The position numbers were made by a program, and so were the translations under genes. Below are positions 49,906 to 58,169 of a DNA stretch of 64,000 nucleotides, one piece after another; the first letter of the stretch is position 1; every line of letters begins with the position of its first letter. This DNA comes from Pseudidiomarina sp. CB1 (GTDB lineage Bacteria > Pseudomonadota > Gammaproteobacteria > Enterobacterales > Alteromonadaceae): NCBI RefSeq assembly GCF_024752025.1, contig NZ_JANTPU010000002.1, positions 124,001-188,000 of the forward strand. Reading direction: 5' to 3'. Below the pieces are notes generated by a model that had not been told where the DNA came from, did not search any database, and was given only the letters and a program-made list of their open reading frames with translations.

Positions 49906-51498
49906 GTGAACTATATTGAACTTTTTGCCGGATGCGGCGGTTTGTCACTTGGGTTGGAACGAGCTGGTTTTGAACTAATTTTTGCGAATGAGCTTTCCCC
50001 TATGGCGGGTGAGTCATATGCATATAACATATTGAATGAGGACCTGAGCCAATTGGCTCAGCAATCTCAGATGCCATCTAGAACACTTTGGCTTAATAGC
50101 TCTTATCCTGATTTGCGAAGAAGATTAAGAGAGAATCCTTTTGAATTCCCAAGTGTTAAGGCCGTTGGATATTCCGATTTGAGAGGCCTAAACCAAAGCC
50201 TTAGCGGCAAGTTAATGATCGGTAGTATTGTAGAGTTGAATAAGCTCTTAGAGGAGGAATCAAGTTTAATAAAGTCGATTCGTGGTTCGAATGATGGTGA
50301 GGGAGTGGATTTAATTTCAGGAGGCCCCCCTTGTCAGAGCTTTAGTATGGCGGGTTTGCGCAGAAAAGATTGTGAGAAGAATACCTTGCCTTGGGAGTTC
50401 GCAAAATTCGTTTCTAAGATACAGCCAAAAATGGCAATGCTCGAAAATGTCACTGGAATATTAAGAGCATTTCGTGATGGCGATGGCAAAAAGTATTACG
50501 CGTGGTTTGAAGTGGCGAAAGCTTTTGCACAAATCGGCTATGTCCCTCTTTGTTTACATATTAATGCAAGGTTTGCAGGAGTACCTCAGAACCGACCTCG
50601 GTTCATTCTAATGGCATTCCGCGAAGACTTTCTGAAAAAATGGATGATTAAGAATAAGTCGCATGCAAATCAAGTTCTTTTACGTTCTTCGATGAGTTTT
50701 TTTGAGAAGATCCATATTAATGGTGAAGAGCCTGAATATGGAGACCTTAGGTATTTTGACTCCTCGAAACCTCAAGATCGTGAGTTAATCAACTCAAGCT
50801 TCTTATGTCATTTACAGAATAGCAAAGAAGTTACAGTCAGAGATGCGATCGATGATCTGAAAGTAAATCGACCTAGTTTACAAAGTGAGTACGTTAAAGA
50901 CTTGAATACCCTTTTTGGCACCCCAGAAGGTACCCACATTTTTAATCATGAGAAGCGATCAAACTCACCTACGGTGCAGAGGCGATTTAGAATATATCAA
51001 ATATTACAACAACTTAACGAGTCTACAGTCACAAAGGGTGTAATGGGGTTACTGAAGGGAGATTGTTCTTCATTGAGTGATGATGCTTGGAGACATTTGC
51101 GCTCTTTCAAATTCAAGCTTGAGACTGGTGAGTTGTCGCATTTTCATAAAAAAAGTGAATTGGAACAGTATCTTTTGCGACATCCGACTAAAAAACAGAC
51201 TCAGAAAGCTCTTAACCCTGATCAACCAGCACCAGCAGCGTTATCTATTCCGGATGATGGTTGTCACTACGACGAGAACGAACTAAGGGTGTTTAGTGTT
51301 CGGGAAATGGCACGAATCCAGTCTTTTCCTGACGGGTTTGTGTTCCGTTCAAAAGTAACCACTGGGGGGAAAATGAGGCGTTTTGAGGTACCACAATACA
51401 CCCAAGTAGGCAATGCGGTTCCCCCGCTGCTAGCTTATCGATTGGGTATTGTCTGTAGCCAAGTTCTCGGCTTTGAGCATCAAGAAATTTTGGCGTAG
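49906..51498 (+). CDS. DNA cytosine-5 methyltransferase
   Basis: Modification enzyme of 530 aa that methylates C5 of cytosine. The GTG start follows GGGGGAG. Motif I YIELFAGCGGLSLGLERAGF, motif IV GGPPCQSFSMAG with catalytic Cys143, motif VI MLENVTGIL, motif VIII NARFAGVPQNRPRFILMAF and motif X QVGNAVPPLLAYRLG are all present and in order, so it looks active. The target-recognition region lies between about residues 265 and 445. It should protect DNA from the divergent MvaI/BcnI-like nuclease; the known MvaI partner is an N4-cytosine enzyme, so a C5 type here is a notable difference. Confidence 0.92.
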   Translation: MNYIELFAGCGGLSLGLERAGFELIFANELSPMAGESYAYNILNEDLSQLAQQSQMPSRTLWLNSSYPDLRRRLRENPFEFPSVKAVGYSDLRGLNQSLSGKLMIGSIVELNKLLEEESSLIKSIRGSNDGEGVDLISGGPPCQSFSMAGLRRKDCEKNTLPWEFAKFVSKIQPKMAMLENVTGILRAFRDGDGKKYYAWFEVAKAFAQIGYVPLCLHINARFAGVPQNRPRFILMAFREDFLKKWMIKNKSHANQVLLRSSMSFFEKIHINGEEPEYGDLRYFDSSKPQDRELINSSFLCHLQNSKEVTVRDAIDDLKVNRPSLQSEYVKDLNTLFGTPEGTHIFNHEKRSNSPTVQRRFRIYQILQQLNESTVTKGVMGLLKGDCSSLSDDAWRHLRSFKFKLETGELSHFHKKSELEQYLLRHPTKKQTQKALNPDQPAPAALSIPDDGCHYDENELRVFSVREMARIQSFPDGFVFRSKVTTGGKMRRFEVPQYTQVGNAVPPLLAYRLGIVCSQVLGFEHQEILA

Positions 51499-51574
51499 AA
51501 GTTGTTTGGCTAAATAAATGCCATATTTCATTTCGAATTGATTGTCACGATTAGTATGAGCTAAAGAGTGAGAA

Positions 51575-51853
51575 CTAACCTCGACTCAAAATTTTAATCA
51601 AATGCCACCCAAACTTAGTTTTCACCGGCCCATGCACTTCCAGCGTGGGCTTGCCGAAGACGACTTTGTCGAAGGCGGGCACCATTTGGCCGCGGCGGAA
51701 TTCGCCTAAGTCGCCGCCCTTTTTGCCTGATGGGCAGAGGGAATGCTTGCGGGCGAGGTCGCCGAATTTTTTGCCAGCGGCGAGCTGTTTTTTAAGCTCA
51801 ACGGCTTCGGCCTGGGTTTTAACTAAAATGTGTAGGGCGTGGGCGCGGGCCAT
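51575..51853 (-). CDS. ppiC: Parvulin-type peptidyl-prolyl isomerase PpiC
   Basis: Small single-domain cytoplasmic prolyl isomerase of 92 aa, the length of E. coli Ppi[58 protein letters not shown] and [11 protein letters not shown] match the family. GGGAGACG precedes the ATG. It follows the methyltransferase-HNH gene after 21 bp on the same strand and is not itself a defence gene. Confidence 0.95.
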   Translation of the reverse strand: MARAHALHILVKTQAEAVELKKQLAAGKKFGDLARKHSLCPSGKKGGDLGEFRRGQMVPAFDKVVFGKPTLEVHGPVKTKFGWHLIKILSRG

Positions 51854-51874
51854 GCTAAACGTCTCCCAAAGGTG

Positions 51875-53581
51875 TTATCGCTGCCAATCTTCGAGCTGCT
51901 GCAAGTGCTTAATACGATCGCGCTGTAAGGTCAGCGCTTCGAAAACGTCATCGTAGCTTTCGTTTTGCGGTGACAAGTTTGGTAGTGCGAAATTGGCTTG
52001 GGTGAAGAACTCTTCGCGGTGATTCTCCCAGCCTTGGCGCCACCATTGAACGATCAAGTCGCGTGATTGCAACAGGGTTTGTGTGGTCGGTAGTTTATCC
52101 GATTTCGCTGCGTTAATGGCGGTTTTTGTCGGCAACAGATTCCACAGATCGTTGTTTGGCCAGCGCGCGAACGGGAAGGCGTGGTCGACGGCGTAATTGC
52201 GCGGCCGAATGTCAGAGCCAGACCAACAACATTGCACGTGATCTTCATTCAACAACTGTTCCACGCGTTTGCGCACGCGGCTCGTGGTGCGTTCGGGATT
52301 TTCCCACGCCAGCGCATTTAAATAGTCGACCCGTGACAGTGCGCGTTGCTGGTTTAGGGCGTAGCTTGCCATCAAGTTACTCCATTCGTTCACCAACGCA
52401 GGCTCAATCCACACACTGAAACGTGCCAACGCGTCCCAAATACTACGCGGGACGTAAAAGGTACCTAACGATTTCAAAAACTCGTAGTCCAGCACCAACG
52501 CGCCTTTGGGTTTTTGGGTCCGCTCTAGCTCGACGTGGAAGACTTCGGTTTGAGTGCCCGGCAAGGTGATGTATTTGGCGGGCATATTTCGAATGGTGGA
52601 CGCAATATCTTTAAGGGTGCGGTGCACGTTCTGCGCTTCGATCGGGTCAAAATAACAAGCGCCAATGTAAAAATCGTTGGTGGTACGGTTAGTGAGCGTT
52701 TGCCAACCTTCAGGCTTCACAAAACCAAGGCCCTTATTGCTGCTGCTTTGTTGAATCCCGAGGGTATCGATTAAAGGTTTGTAGAGTTTGAGCCAATACA
52801 GCGCAACCAGTCCCATCGGCAGGGCGACTGTTTCTTCGGTTTGTTCGAGTACTGCGCCGGGGTGTCCTTCTGCTATGCGTAGCAGTGTTCGAAGTAGCGC
52901 TACTTTGTAGGTCGATGACTTGTTGTCGTTGATGACAATATTGCGAATGAGCGGAAATGCACCCGTGCCGTCATCAGGAAGCGTAAGCAGAACGGTTTGC
53001 CATGCGACGTCTTGGCGCTTTAGTTCATCTTCGCGTTTTTCTAGCAACCGAAAGGTCAGCCCTTGTTGCTGCGCGAGCTGCGCAAGCTCGTCGGCGGATA
53101 CCGGGTGCATGGTGCGTTCATCGGGGCTGGCGCCATGGCGCAGCGAGACGACCATTTTGCCGTTGGGTTTGAGTAGCGAACTGAGCTTGCGGAAGCTGCG
53201 TTGCCGCGCCGAGGGTGGGATGTGCATCCACACAGCGCTGAGCAGGATCAGGTCGAATTTGGTTTGTAGTTTGTGGACCTGGCTGAGCTCGGGCAGGCTG
53301 TCGTCGAGCCAATGGATGGGATTGCATGAACTTGGCGTGTACGCATCATACTTTTGTGCGTGTTCGCGGAGTTGAGCTGCCGGCTCTACCGCAACCACAT
53401 TGAAACCGTTACAGGCCAAGAAGCGCGCATCGCGGCCTGAGCCTGCGCCCACATCAAGAGCCATGCCTTCGCTCGGAATCAGCTCAAGCCAGTCACGATG
53501 CACCTGTTCAAATTCAAGGCTGTCGTACTGCTCGGCAAGTTGTTCCGCATTGCGGCTGTAGTAGGTAATGTTGTCGTCCAT
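51875..53581 (-). CDS. SAM methyltransferase-HNH nuclease fusion
   Basis: Protein of 568 aa in three parts. Residues 1-200 are a class I methyltransferase (ALDVGAGSGRDARFL at 41-55, then a QTKFDLILLSAVWMHIP segment), of the small-molecule rather than DNA N6 type, as no DPPY-like motif is seen. Residues about 205-445 form a helical linker (KSSTYKVALLRTLLRIAEG). Residues 449-500 are an HNH domain: CCWSGSDIRPRNYAVDHAFPF, then NNDLWNLLPTKTAINAAKSDKLP, with Asp466-His467, Asn481 and Lys493. Beside an R-M system, it may be a defence protein. An unusual pairing; function unknown. Confidence 0.75.
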   Translation of the reverse strand: MDDNITYYSRNAEQLAEQYDSLEFEQVHRDWLELIPSEGMALDVGAGSGRDARFLACNGFNVVAVEPAAQLREHAQKYDAYTPSSCNPIHWLDDSLPELSQVHKLQTKFDLILLSAVWMHIPPSARQRSFRKLSSLLKPNGKMVVSLRHGASPDERTMHPVSADELAQLAQQQGLTFRLLEKREDELKRQDVAWQTVLLTLPDDGTGAFPLIRNIVINDNKSSTYKVALLRTLLRIAEGHPGAVLEQTEETVALPMGLVALYWLKLYKPLIDTLGIQQSSSNKGLGFVKPEGWQTLTNRTTNDFYIGACYFDPIEAQNVHRTLKDIASTIRNMPAKYITLPGTQTEVFHVELERTQKPKGALVLDYEFLKSLGTFYVPRSIWDALARFSVWIEPALVNEWSNLMASYALNQQRALSRVDYLNALAWENPERTTSRVRKRVEQLLNEDHVQCCWSGSDIRPRNYAVDHAFPFARWPNNDLWNLLPTKTAINAAKSDKLPTTQTLLQSRDLIVQWWRQGWENHREEFFTQANFALPNLSPQNESYDDVFEALTLQRDRIKHLQQLEDWQR

Positions 53582-53672
53582 CCCGTGACAGCGGCTCCGT
53601 AATCGACGTATTAATTTGTATGAATAAGTCCCACTATAATGGCTTTTTTGTACAATGGCATCTCTCAGTCAG

Positions 53673-53687
53673 GGCATTCTGAATGCC
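53673..53687. other. Short hairpin before the HNH fusion gene
   Basis: GGCATT and AATGCC pair perfectly around CTG, 92 bp upstream of the fusion gene start and 12 bp after the end of the membrane protein gene. It may serve as a weak terminator for the latter. Confidence 0.3.
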
Positions 53688-53698
53688 AAGCGAAGCGT

Positions 53699-54421
53699 TT
53701 ATAGCATATTGACTACCCAGTCGCCCCATACTTGAGTTTGGAAAACGGTGTAAATTGAAGTTGCGAGAAGCGTAAATAGCGCTATTGAAATCATCGTGCT
53801 TGACTGAATCCGGCTGGTAGTTTTCAAGTCATATATGACGATCGATGCATAAACGCAGGCTATGATGACTAACATCATGTAGCCCGGCAACGCTAATACG
53901 TGAATCAAGCGGTTTAGGCCCTCTGGCATTAATTGGACGGCAGCGGTCAGCATAAATCGCTTATGATGTGCGGGAGATTTTATGTTAAACAAACCTAATA
54001 TGTAGAGACATGCGAATAGGGTCCATTGTAAGAAAGTGCTTCCTATTAACGCACCTGCTCGAACTCTTGCATTGGCGTCCTCAGGATTAAATACGCCGAA
54101 GTTAACCAAACGCTCATAGAGATCCAGCGTCATTATTACTCCGGTAAGCAAAATAGCTATAACGAGTATGACGCTTAGCTTTCCCCAAAGTCTATGCCTC
54201 GAGAATTGACGGACTCTAACCAAGTATGACTGATTCAGTAATAACAAGTACCAAGCTGCACTGAATGCACCATGTACTCCTATCCATACGGTGACTCGTT
54301 CGAGCTGGTTGGGGTTTATGAGCCAGTTAAGGATAAACCCACTAAATACGACAACAGTAATCAACAGGGCCAAGCGAAAGAAAAACGTTGGCTGTTGATA
54401 GCGATCACGATGTTGAGTCAT
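53699..54421 (-). CDS. Seven-helix membrane protein, unknown function
   Basis: Inner-membrane protein of 240 aa with about seven hydrophobic segments, starting MTQHRDRYQQPTFFFRLALLITVVVFSG. The segment HGAFSAAWYLLLLNQSYLVRVRQFSRHRLWGKLSVILVIAILLTGVIM, with spaced His and Arg residues, resembles heme-free relatives of the DUF2306/cytochrome b561-like group, but I cannot assign it. It lies on the same strand as a group of very small membrane proteins upstream. Confidence 0.6.
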   Translation of the reverse strand: MTQHRDRYQQPTFFFRLALLITVVVFSGFILNWLINPNQLERVTVWIGVHGAFSAAWYLLLLNQSYLVRVRQFSRHRLWGKLSVILVIAILLTGVIMTLDLYERLVNFGVFNPEDANARVRAGALIGSTFLQWTLFACLYILGLFNIKSPAHHKRFMLTAAVQLMPEGLNRLIHVLALPGYMMLVIIACVYASIVIYDLKTTSRIQSSTMISIALFTLLATSIYTVFQTQVWGDWVVNML

Positions 54422-54489
54422 GAATTCCCTAGATTTTTGAGCGGCGATAAAGAGTAAGTTTATCCTGATTTAATTTAATGAGCGGGTGA

Positions 54490-54723
54490 CTAAGACCGGC
54501 TGCGCTTCAACAACACAACGCCAAAAATACCGGTCGCCACCGACGCTAACGTTTCGGCTAGTGCGCGATAAAAATTAACTGTGACGCGCTTTGTTTCTGG
54601 ATAATAAAAATCATCCCAACCAGGAATAAATTCGAATGCAACCACAACATCACTCATGATCCAGATCGCATTCAGTGCATTAATTGCGCAGCCAATGATT
54701 AAAAGATAAATAAAGGGTCTCAT
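54490..54723 (-). CDS. Small membrane protein (77 aa), unknown
   Basis: The ATG at 54723 is chosen because AAGGAG precedes it at good distance; a longer frame to 54786 lies in the neighbouring gene. Two hydrophobic segments (RPFIYLLIIGCAINALNAIWI and LAETLASVATGIFGVVLLK) flank a short acidic/aromatic loop. No family recognised. It is the last of four consecutive tiny membrane genes. Confidence 0.6.
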   Translation of the reverse strand: MRPFIYLLIIGCAINALNAIWIMSDVVVAFEFIPGWDDFYYPETKRVTVNFYRALAETLASVATGIFGVVLLKRSRS

Positions 54724-54724
54724 A

Positions 54725-54907
54725 TCATGCTCCTTTTTGGCGTTGCGCAAGCATGGCAAAGAATACAGCAAACGATGCACTTGCAATGAATTCGAGACTG
54801 TTAAAGCGAATCGAGTAGCTGCTGAAATACAGCGTCATATTCACTAGGTAAGTGAGGGCATCAATGGCCATGATCCCTGCGATAACGTACAGAAGCGTTT
54901 TCATCAT
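54725..54907 (-). CDS. Small membrane protein (60 aa), unknown
   Basis: Starts MMKTLLYVIAGIMAIDALTYLV after AAGGAGCAGA; two hydrophobic segments with a short loop and the positive end RQKGA. It resembles the 77-aa neighbour downstream in size and layout (N-terminal helix with an Ala/Asn pair, short loop, C-terminal helix), perhaps from a duplication. The next start codon lies 1 bp after its stop. Confidence 0.6.
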   Translation of the reverse strand: MMKTLLYVIAGIMAIDALTYLVNMTLYFSSYSIRFNSLEFIASASFAVFFAMLAQRQKGA

Positions 54908-54919
54908 TCTGCTCCTTGG

Positions 54920-55147
54920 TTAGAGATCGAGACCACTATCGTCTTTTTTCGTTTGCGGCGCGCTCGAAGTATCGGTTGATGCGGGCGCAGGTTTGTCGAC
55001 TTGCCCCAAAACGGCAACGATAATAAACGAAATGAGTGGTGAGATAATCACGGAGAGCAGTGCGTAGCCAATAAACGAACGACCACGTGATGACGCGAAT
55101 GCGCCTACAAGAACACATAAGATGAGCCAAAGAATAACGTAAAGCAT
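54920..55147 (-). CDS. Small membrane protein (75 aa), unknown
   Basis: Two hydrophobic segments (LYVILWLILCVLVGAFASSRG and FIGYALLSVIISPLISFIIVAVLG) and a soluble Pro/Ser/Thr tail ending KKDDSGLDL. The SRGRSFIGYALLSVIISPL pattern is common in tiny membrane proteins found beside superinfection or envelope genes, with no known role. A ribosome-binding site is weak. Confidence 0.6.
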   Translation of the reverse strand: MLYVILWLILCVLVGAFASSRGRSFIGYALLSVIISPLISFIIVAVLGQVDKPAPASTDTSSAPQTKKDDSGLDL

Positions 55148-55159
55148 AACGAAACCTTT

Positions 55160-55393
55160 TTAATTATTTTGAGTTGTTGTGGTAGCGCCTTTTTTTAACT
55201 GCCGAACAAAAAGCGTGAAAAAGAAAACGGCAAAAGCCAGCGGCACAGCGATATTGATAACGCTATAAAACGTTTGTAGTAAGCTAGCTTCAATCTCAGA
55301 ATCAGGACTATGGCGGTATAAATACACCGAGTAGCCAGTGATGAAGGTAGTTAAAGCCCAGAGTAGAGCCGCAATAATTGTTGTTATTTTCAT
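55160..55393 (-). CDS. Small membrane protein (77 aa), unknown
   Basis: The ATG at 55393 (after AAGAGAAAGCTT) starts MKITTIIAALLWALTTFITGYSVYLYRH; an upstream ATG at 55420 adds nine residues rich in Lys. Two helices and a basic tail FVRQLKKGATTTTQNN. It is the first of four tiny membrane genes on this strand. Confidence 0.6.
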   Translation of the reverse strand: MKITTIIAALLWALTTFITGYSVYLYRHSPDSEIEASLLQTFYSVINIAVPLAFAVFFFTLFVRQLKKGATTTTQNN

Positions 55394-55488
55394 AAGCTTT
55401 CTCTTGGATTGTTTAATCATTAACCAGTCTTTAGAATTGTTGACGAATTGTCAAACCCAAGCGGAATAAATAAGAAACGAGTAAATAA

Positions 55489-55707
55489 ATGACGAATGTG
55501 AAGCAAGGAATTTATCAACACTACAAAGGCCCGGAATATGAAGTGCTCGATACCGTTCGCCACTCTGAAACGGAAGAAGAGTTGGTGCTGTATCGGCCTT
55601 TATATGGTGAGCGTAAGCTGTGGGTGAGGCCGCTAACAATGTTTGTGGAGTCCGTGAACGTCGACGGTGAACAAGTACCTCGGTTCCACTATGTGAGGGA
55701 TGCGTGA
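55489..55707 (+). CDS. DUF1653 family protein
   Basis: Cytoplasmic protein of 72 aa, a single DUF1653 domain: KQGIYQHYKGPEYEVLDTVRHSETEEELVLYRPLYGERKLWVRPLTMFVE, close to family consensus. The fold is SH3-like; function unknown. Its TGA stop overlaps the next ATG (TGATG). Confidence 0.9.
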   Translation: MTNVKQGIYQHYKGPEYEVLDTVRHSETEEELVLYRPLYGERKLWVRPLTMFVESVNVDGEQVPRFHYVRDA

Positions 55708-56126
55708 TGCGTTACTTTATGATGTTGACTGTGTTGTTCTTGATCGGGCTCTTTTCTGCACAAGCAACCGAAGTCGATCGCGCTGTGATGGTGGAGAAAT
55801 ACATAGAGGCGTTCAATGCTCAAGACTCAGAAGCGATGGCACGTATGGTGACCGACGACGTGCAATGGTTGACGGTCAATGGCGCTATGGTGTCGGTGGA
55901 AACCGCTGGCCGAGAAGCTTTGGTTAAGGCGATGGATAGCTACTTCGCGTCATGTTCGTCTTGTCGGAGCAAGCTCGTTGATGTGCAGGTGCTGGGTTCA
56001 CGTGTGTCCGTGATTGAAGAAGCATCCTGGCTCGCTGGTGATGAACGCCGCTCGCAGTCGAGTATTGCCGTGTATGAATTTTCCGATCAACGTATCGCAC
56101 GCGTTTATTACTTTGCTAGTGAATAA
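55707..56126 (+). CDS. Secreted NTF2-like (SnoaL) protein
   Basis: Protein of 139 aa from ATG 55707, with a signal peptide ending near SAQA. The NTF2-like fold is seen in VEKYIEAFNAQDSEAMARMVTDDVQWLTVNGAMVSVETAGREALVKAMDSYF and IAVYEFSDQRIARVYYFASE. A Cys pair (SCSSC) may form a disulfide. Substrate or partner unknown. Translationally coupled to the DUF1653 gene and followed by a bidirectional hairpin. Confidence 0.82.
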   Translation: MRYFMMLTVLFLIGLFSAQATEVDRAVMVEKYIEAFNAQDSEAMARMVTDDVQWLTVNGAMVSVETAGREALVKAMDSYFASCSSCRSKLVDVQVLGSRVSVIEEASWLAGDERRSQSSIAVYEFSDQRIARVYYFASE

Positions 56127-56146
56127 CGCTGATGCGTTCCATAAAA

Positions 56147-56176
56147 AAAGCTCTCGAACTTTCGTCCGAGAGCTTT
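56147..56176 (-). terminator. Rho-independent terminator, convergent genes
   Basis: AAAGCTCTCG and CGAGAGCTTT form a perfect 10-bp stem with a 10-nt loop. On the minus strand it is followed by seven T, making a strong terminator for the serine hydrolase operon; it can also stop the NTF2-like gene on the plus strand. Confidence 0.92.
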
Positions 56177-56197
56177 CATAAACGCCTACTTTAACGC

Positions 56198-58150
56198 TTA
56201 GCTGTAGTAGTTCCAGCCAAGCATGTTCCAGTAGTAGTAGAAGTAGCACATAAATACGCCGGCGAGTACGAGCAGGCCGTAGTAGATGCGACGACCGACG
56301 GTGAAGGTTTCTTCGCCAAAGCGCTTCACGTAGCGGAATAATGCCCATAAGGTCAACGGAATGGACAGTAATGGCAAGACCAGCGCTGCTTTCAGTAAGA
56401 AAGGAACGCCGCGATACAAGCTATCCGCAAAGCCGATAAGCACCACTGTCAGGAGTACGACAAAGGCGAAGTGTGCAATGCTCATGAACAGCGAGCTGTA
56501 AGTTAGCGACTTACTGGCTGCTGGGCGTTGCTTGTAGTCTTTGCGTTTGTAGAACCAGCTCACAATCGCATGCAAGAAGAGCAACAGCGCAATTCCTGGC
56601 ACTAGGTATTTGAATAGGCCTGACTCAAAGGTTGGCGTGCGTTGCATACCCATGAATGGCAGGCTTTCAAAGTAGAAGGTGTCGATGCCGTCGCCCGAAC
56701 GGCTGCTAAAGACAATGCGGTCGTGGCCGTCGACTTGGCGGAACAAGTTCTCGCCTACCTCAACAAACTGACGTGGGGCATACGGACCAGTCACGAGTAA
56801 GGTGTTGTTTTCGGTTGGAATCACGTCAATGCCGCCACTCAAGAGGCCGAACATCTTCTCGATGGTGCTCACGTTGCGACGCCAGAAGGTCCATGAGCCA
56901 GCATACTTGCCTGCGCGTTCGGCAAAGTCCGATGGCGGTTCAATGGGGTCTACGTCGTCAGGGAAAAAGTGATCGTAGATCTGGCCGACAAAGTTGTTAC
57001 GCGCTTTGTTACTGACAGTGGTCATGTACGAAACGAAAATACCGAGGTTATTTTCTTTATCAACAGCCATGTCGGTGTGGAACTGCATGGTATCACCACC
57101 ATGGCCGACCACGCGGAAGCCATTGTAAGTTTTCTCGTAAAAACCATAAGCCATACCGTTCACCCGTGGATCGGAGCTGAACAGTTTGGAATGCGCAAGT
57201 TCCATCATTTCGGCCGACAGAATACGGTTGCCGTTAAGTTCACCGTTGTTCAAGTTGGCTTGCATGAACTTCGCCATGGCTAAAGCACTAGCAGACACTG
57301 CGCCGGCTGGACCAAAGGCGTTGATCATCTCGAACGGTTGCTCTTTCCAGACGCCAAGTTCGCGTTTGTAGCCACGGGTCATGTAAGGCTCTAACTCATC
57401 GGATAATGGTTCGTCGAAGCTGGCATACTGCATGCCCAGTGGATCAAACAGGTTCTCTTTAACGTACTGATTGAACGGCACACCGGTCACGTTTTGGACA
57501 ATCAGTCCAGCGAGTGCGGTGGCATAGTTCGAGTAAGACGAGACTTCACCCGGTGGATTCACCCGCGCAGGAATGTATTTTTCCATAGCTACGGCAAGTT
57601 CAGGGCCTTTGTCTGGGTATGAATGGATTAAGTAACCTAAGCCACCGTCTTCAAAGCCAGCTGTGTGCGACAAAATATGACGTAAAGTAATCGGTTCTTC
57701 GTAGGTCGCAGGAATTTCGAAGTCCAGATACTCGTTCACGTCAGTATCTAAGTCGAGGTTACCGCGTTCGACTTGCTGCATGACTGAAAGCCAAGTGAAG
57801 AGTTTAGATGTCGAGCCAATCCGGAACAGGGAGGTCTCCGGATTGACTGCGATGCCTTCTTCGATGTCCTGCATACCGAAGCCGTTGGCGTAGACCACTT
57901 CGCCGTCTTTGACTACCGATACGGTGACGGCTTGAATGTCTTCAAGGGCCATTTGTGCTTCGATAGTGCCTTCAATGTAGGGCGCCAGACCCGGCAATGA
58001 GTCTTGTTTCATCTCTGGGGCACTTGGTGCCTCTTGTAGTTCTTGTGCCTCTTGGGCATAAAGTGGCGCACTCGCCCCAGTGATCAGTAGCGCAAGGCCA
58101 CAGAGCATAGAGCTAAATGCATTGCCACAGTTGGTGTGACTAACCTGCAT
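56198..58150 (-). CDS. Beta-lactamase-fold serine hydrolase with C-terminal membrane helices
   Basis: Protein of 650 aa with a signal peptide (LLITGASAPLYA). The class C/DD-peptidase-like domain has the nucleophile motif S113-T-S-K116 (RIGSTSKLFTW), Y206-S-N208 and HGGDT near residue 330. Residues 530-650 hold four hydrophobic segments, anchoring it in the inner membrane with the catalytic part outside. It lies 19 bp downstream of an amidohydrolase gene after AAGGAG, in one operon. With the neighbouring D-amino-acid genes it may be a D-aminopeptidase or esterase; it is unlikely to be a resistance enzyme. Confidence 0.85.
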   Translation of the reverse strand: MQVSHTNCGNAFSSMLCGLALLITGASAPLYAQEAQELQEAPSAPEMKQDSLPGLAPYIEGTIEAQMALEDIQAVTVSVVKDGEVVYANGFGMQDIEEGIAVNPETSLFRIGSTSKLFTWLSVMQQVERGNLDLDTDVNEYLDFEIPATYEEPITLRHILSHTAGFEDGGLGYLIHSYPDKGPELAVAMEKYIPARVNPPGEVSSYSNYATALAGLIVQNVTGVPFNQYVKENLFDPLGMQYASFDEPLSDELEPYMTRGYKRELGVWKEQPFEMINAFGPAGAVSASALAMAKFMQANLNNGELNGNRILSAEMMELAHSKLFSSDPRVNGMAYGFYEKTYNGFRVVGHGGDTMQFHTDMAVDKENNLGIFVSYMTTVSNKARNNFVGQIYDHFFPDDVDPIEPPSDFAERAGKYAGSWTFWRRNVSTIEKMFGLLSGGIDVIPTENNTLLVTGPYAPRQFVEVGENLFRQVDGHDRIVFSSRSGDGIDTFYFESLPFMGMQRTPTFESGLFKYLVPGIALLLFLHAIVSWFYKRKDYKQRPAASKSLTYSSLFMSIAHFAFVVLLTVVLIGFADSLYRGVPFLLKAALVLPLLSIPLTLWALFRYVKRFGEETFTVGRRIYYGLLVLAGVFMCYFYYYWNMLGWNYYS

Positions 58151-58169
58151 AATGTTCTCCTTATTGTTA

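Noticed and set aside
47675-51574. Integrase, transposase or direct-repeat borders around the R-M genes
   Set aside because: None was found on reading both strands; transfer is supported only by composition and context.
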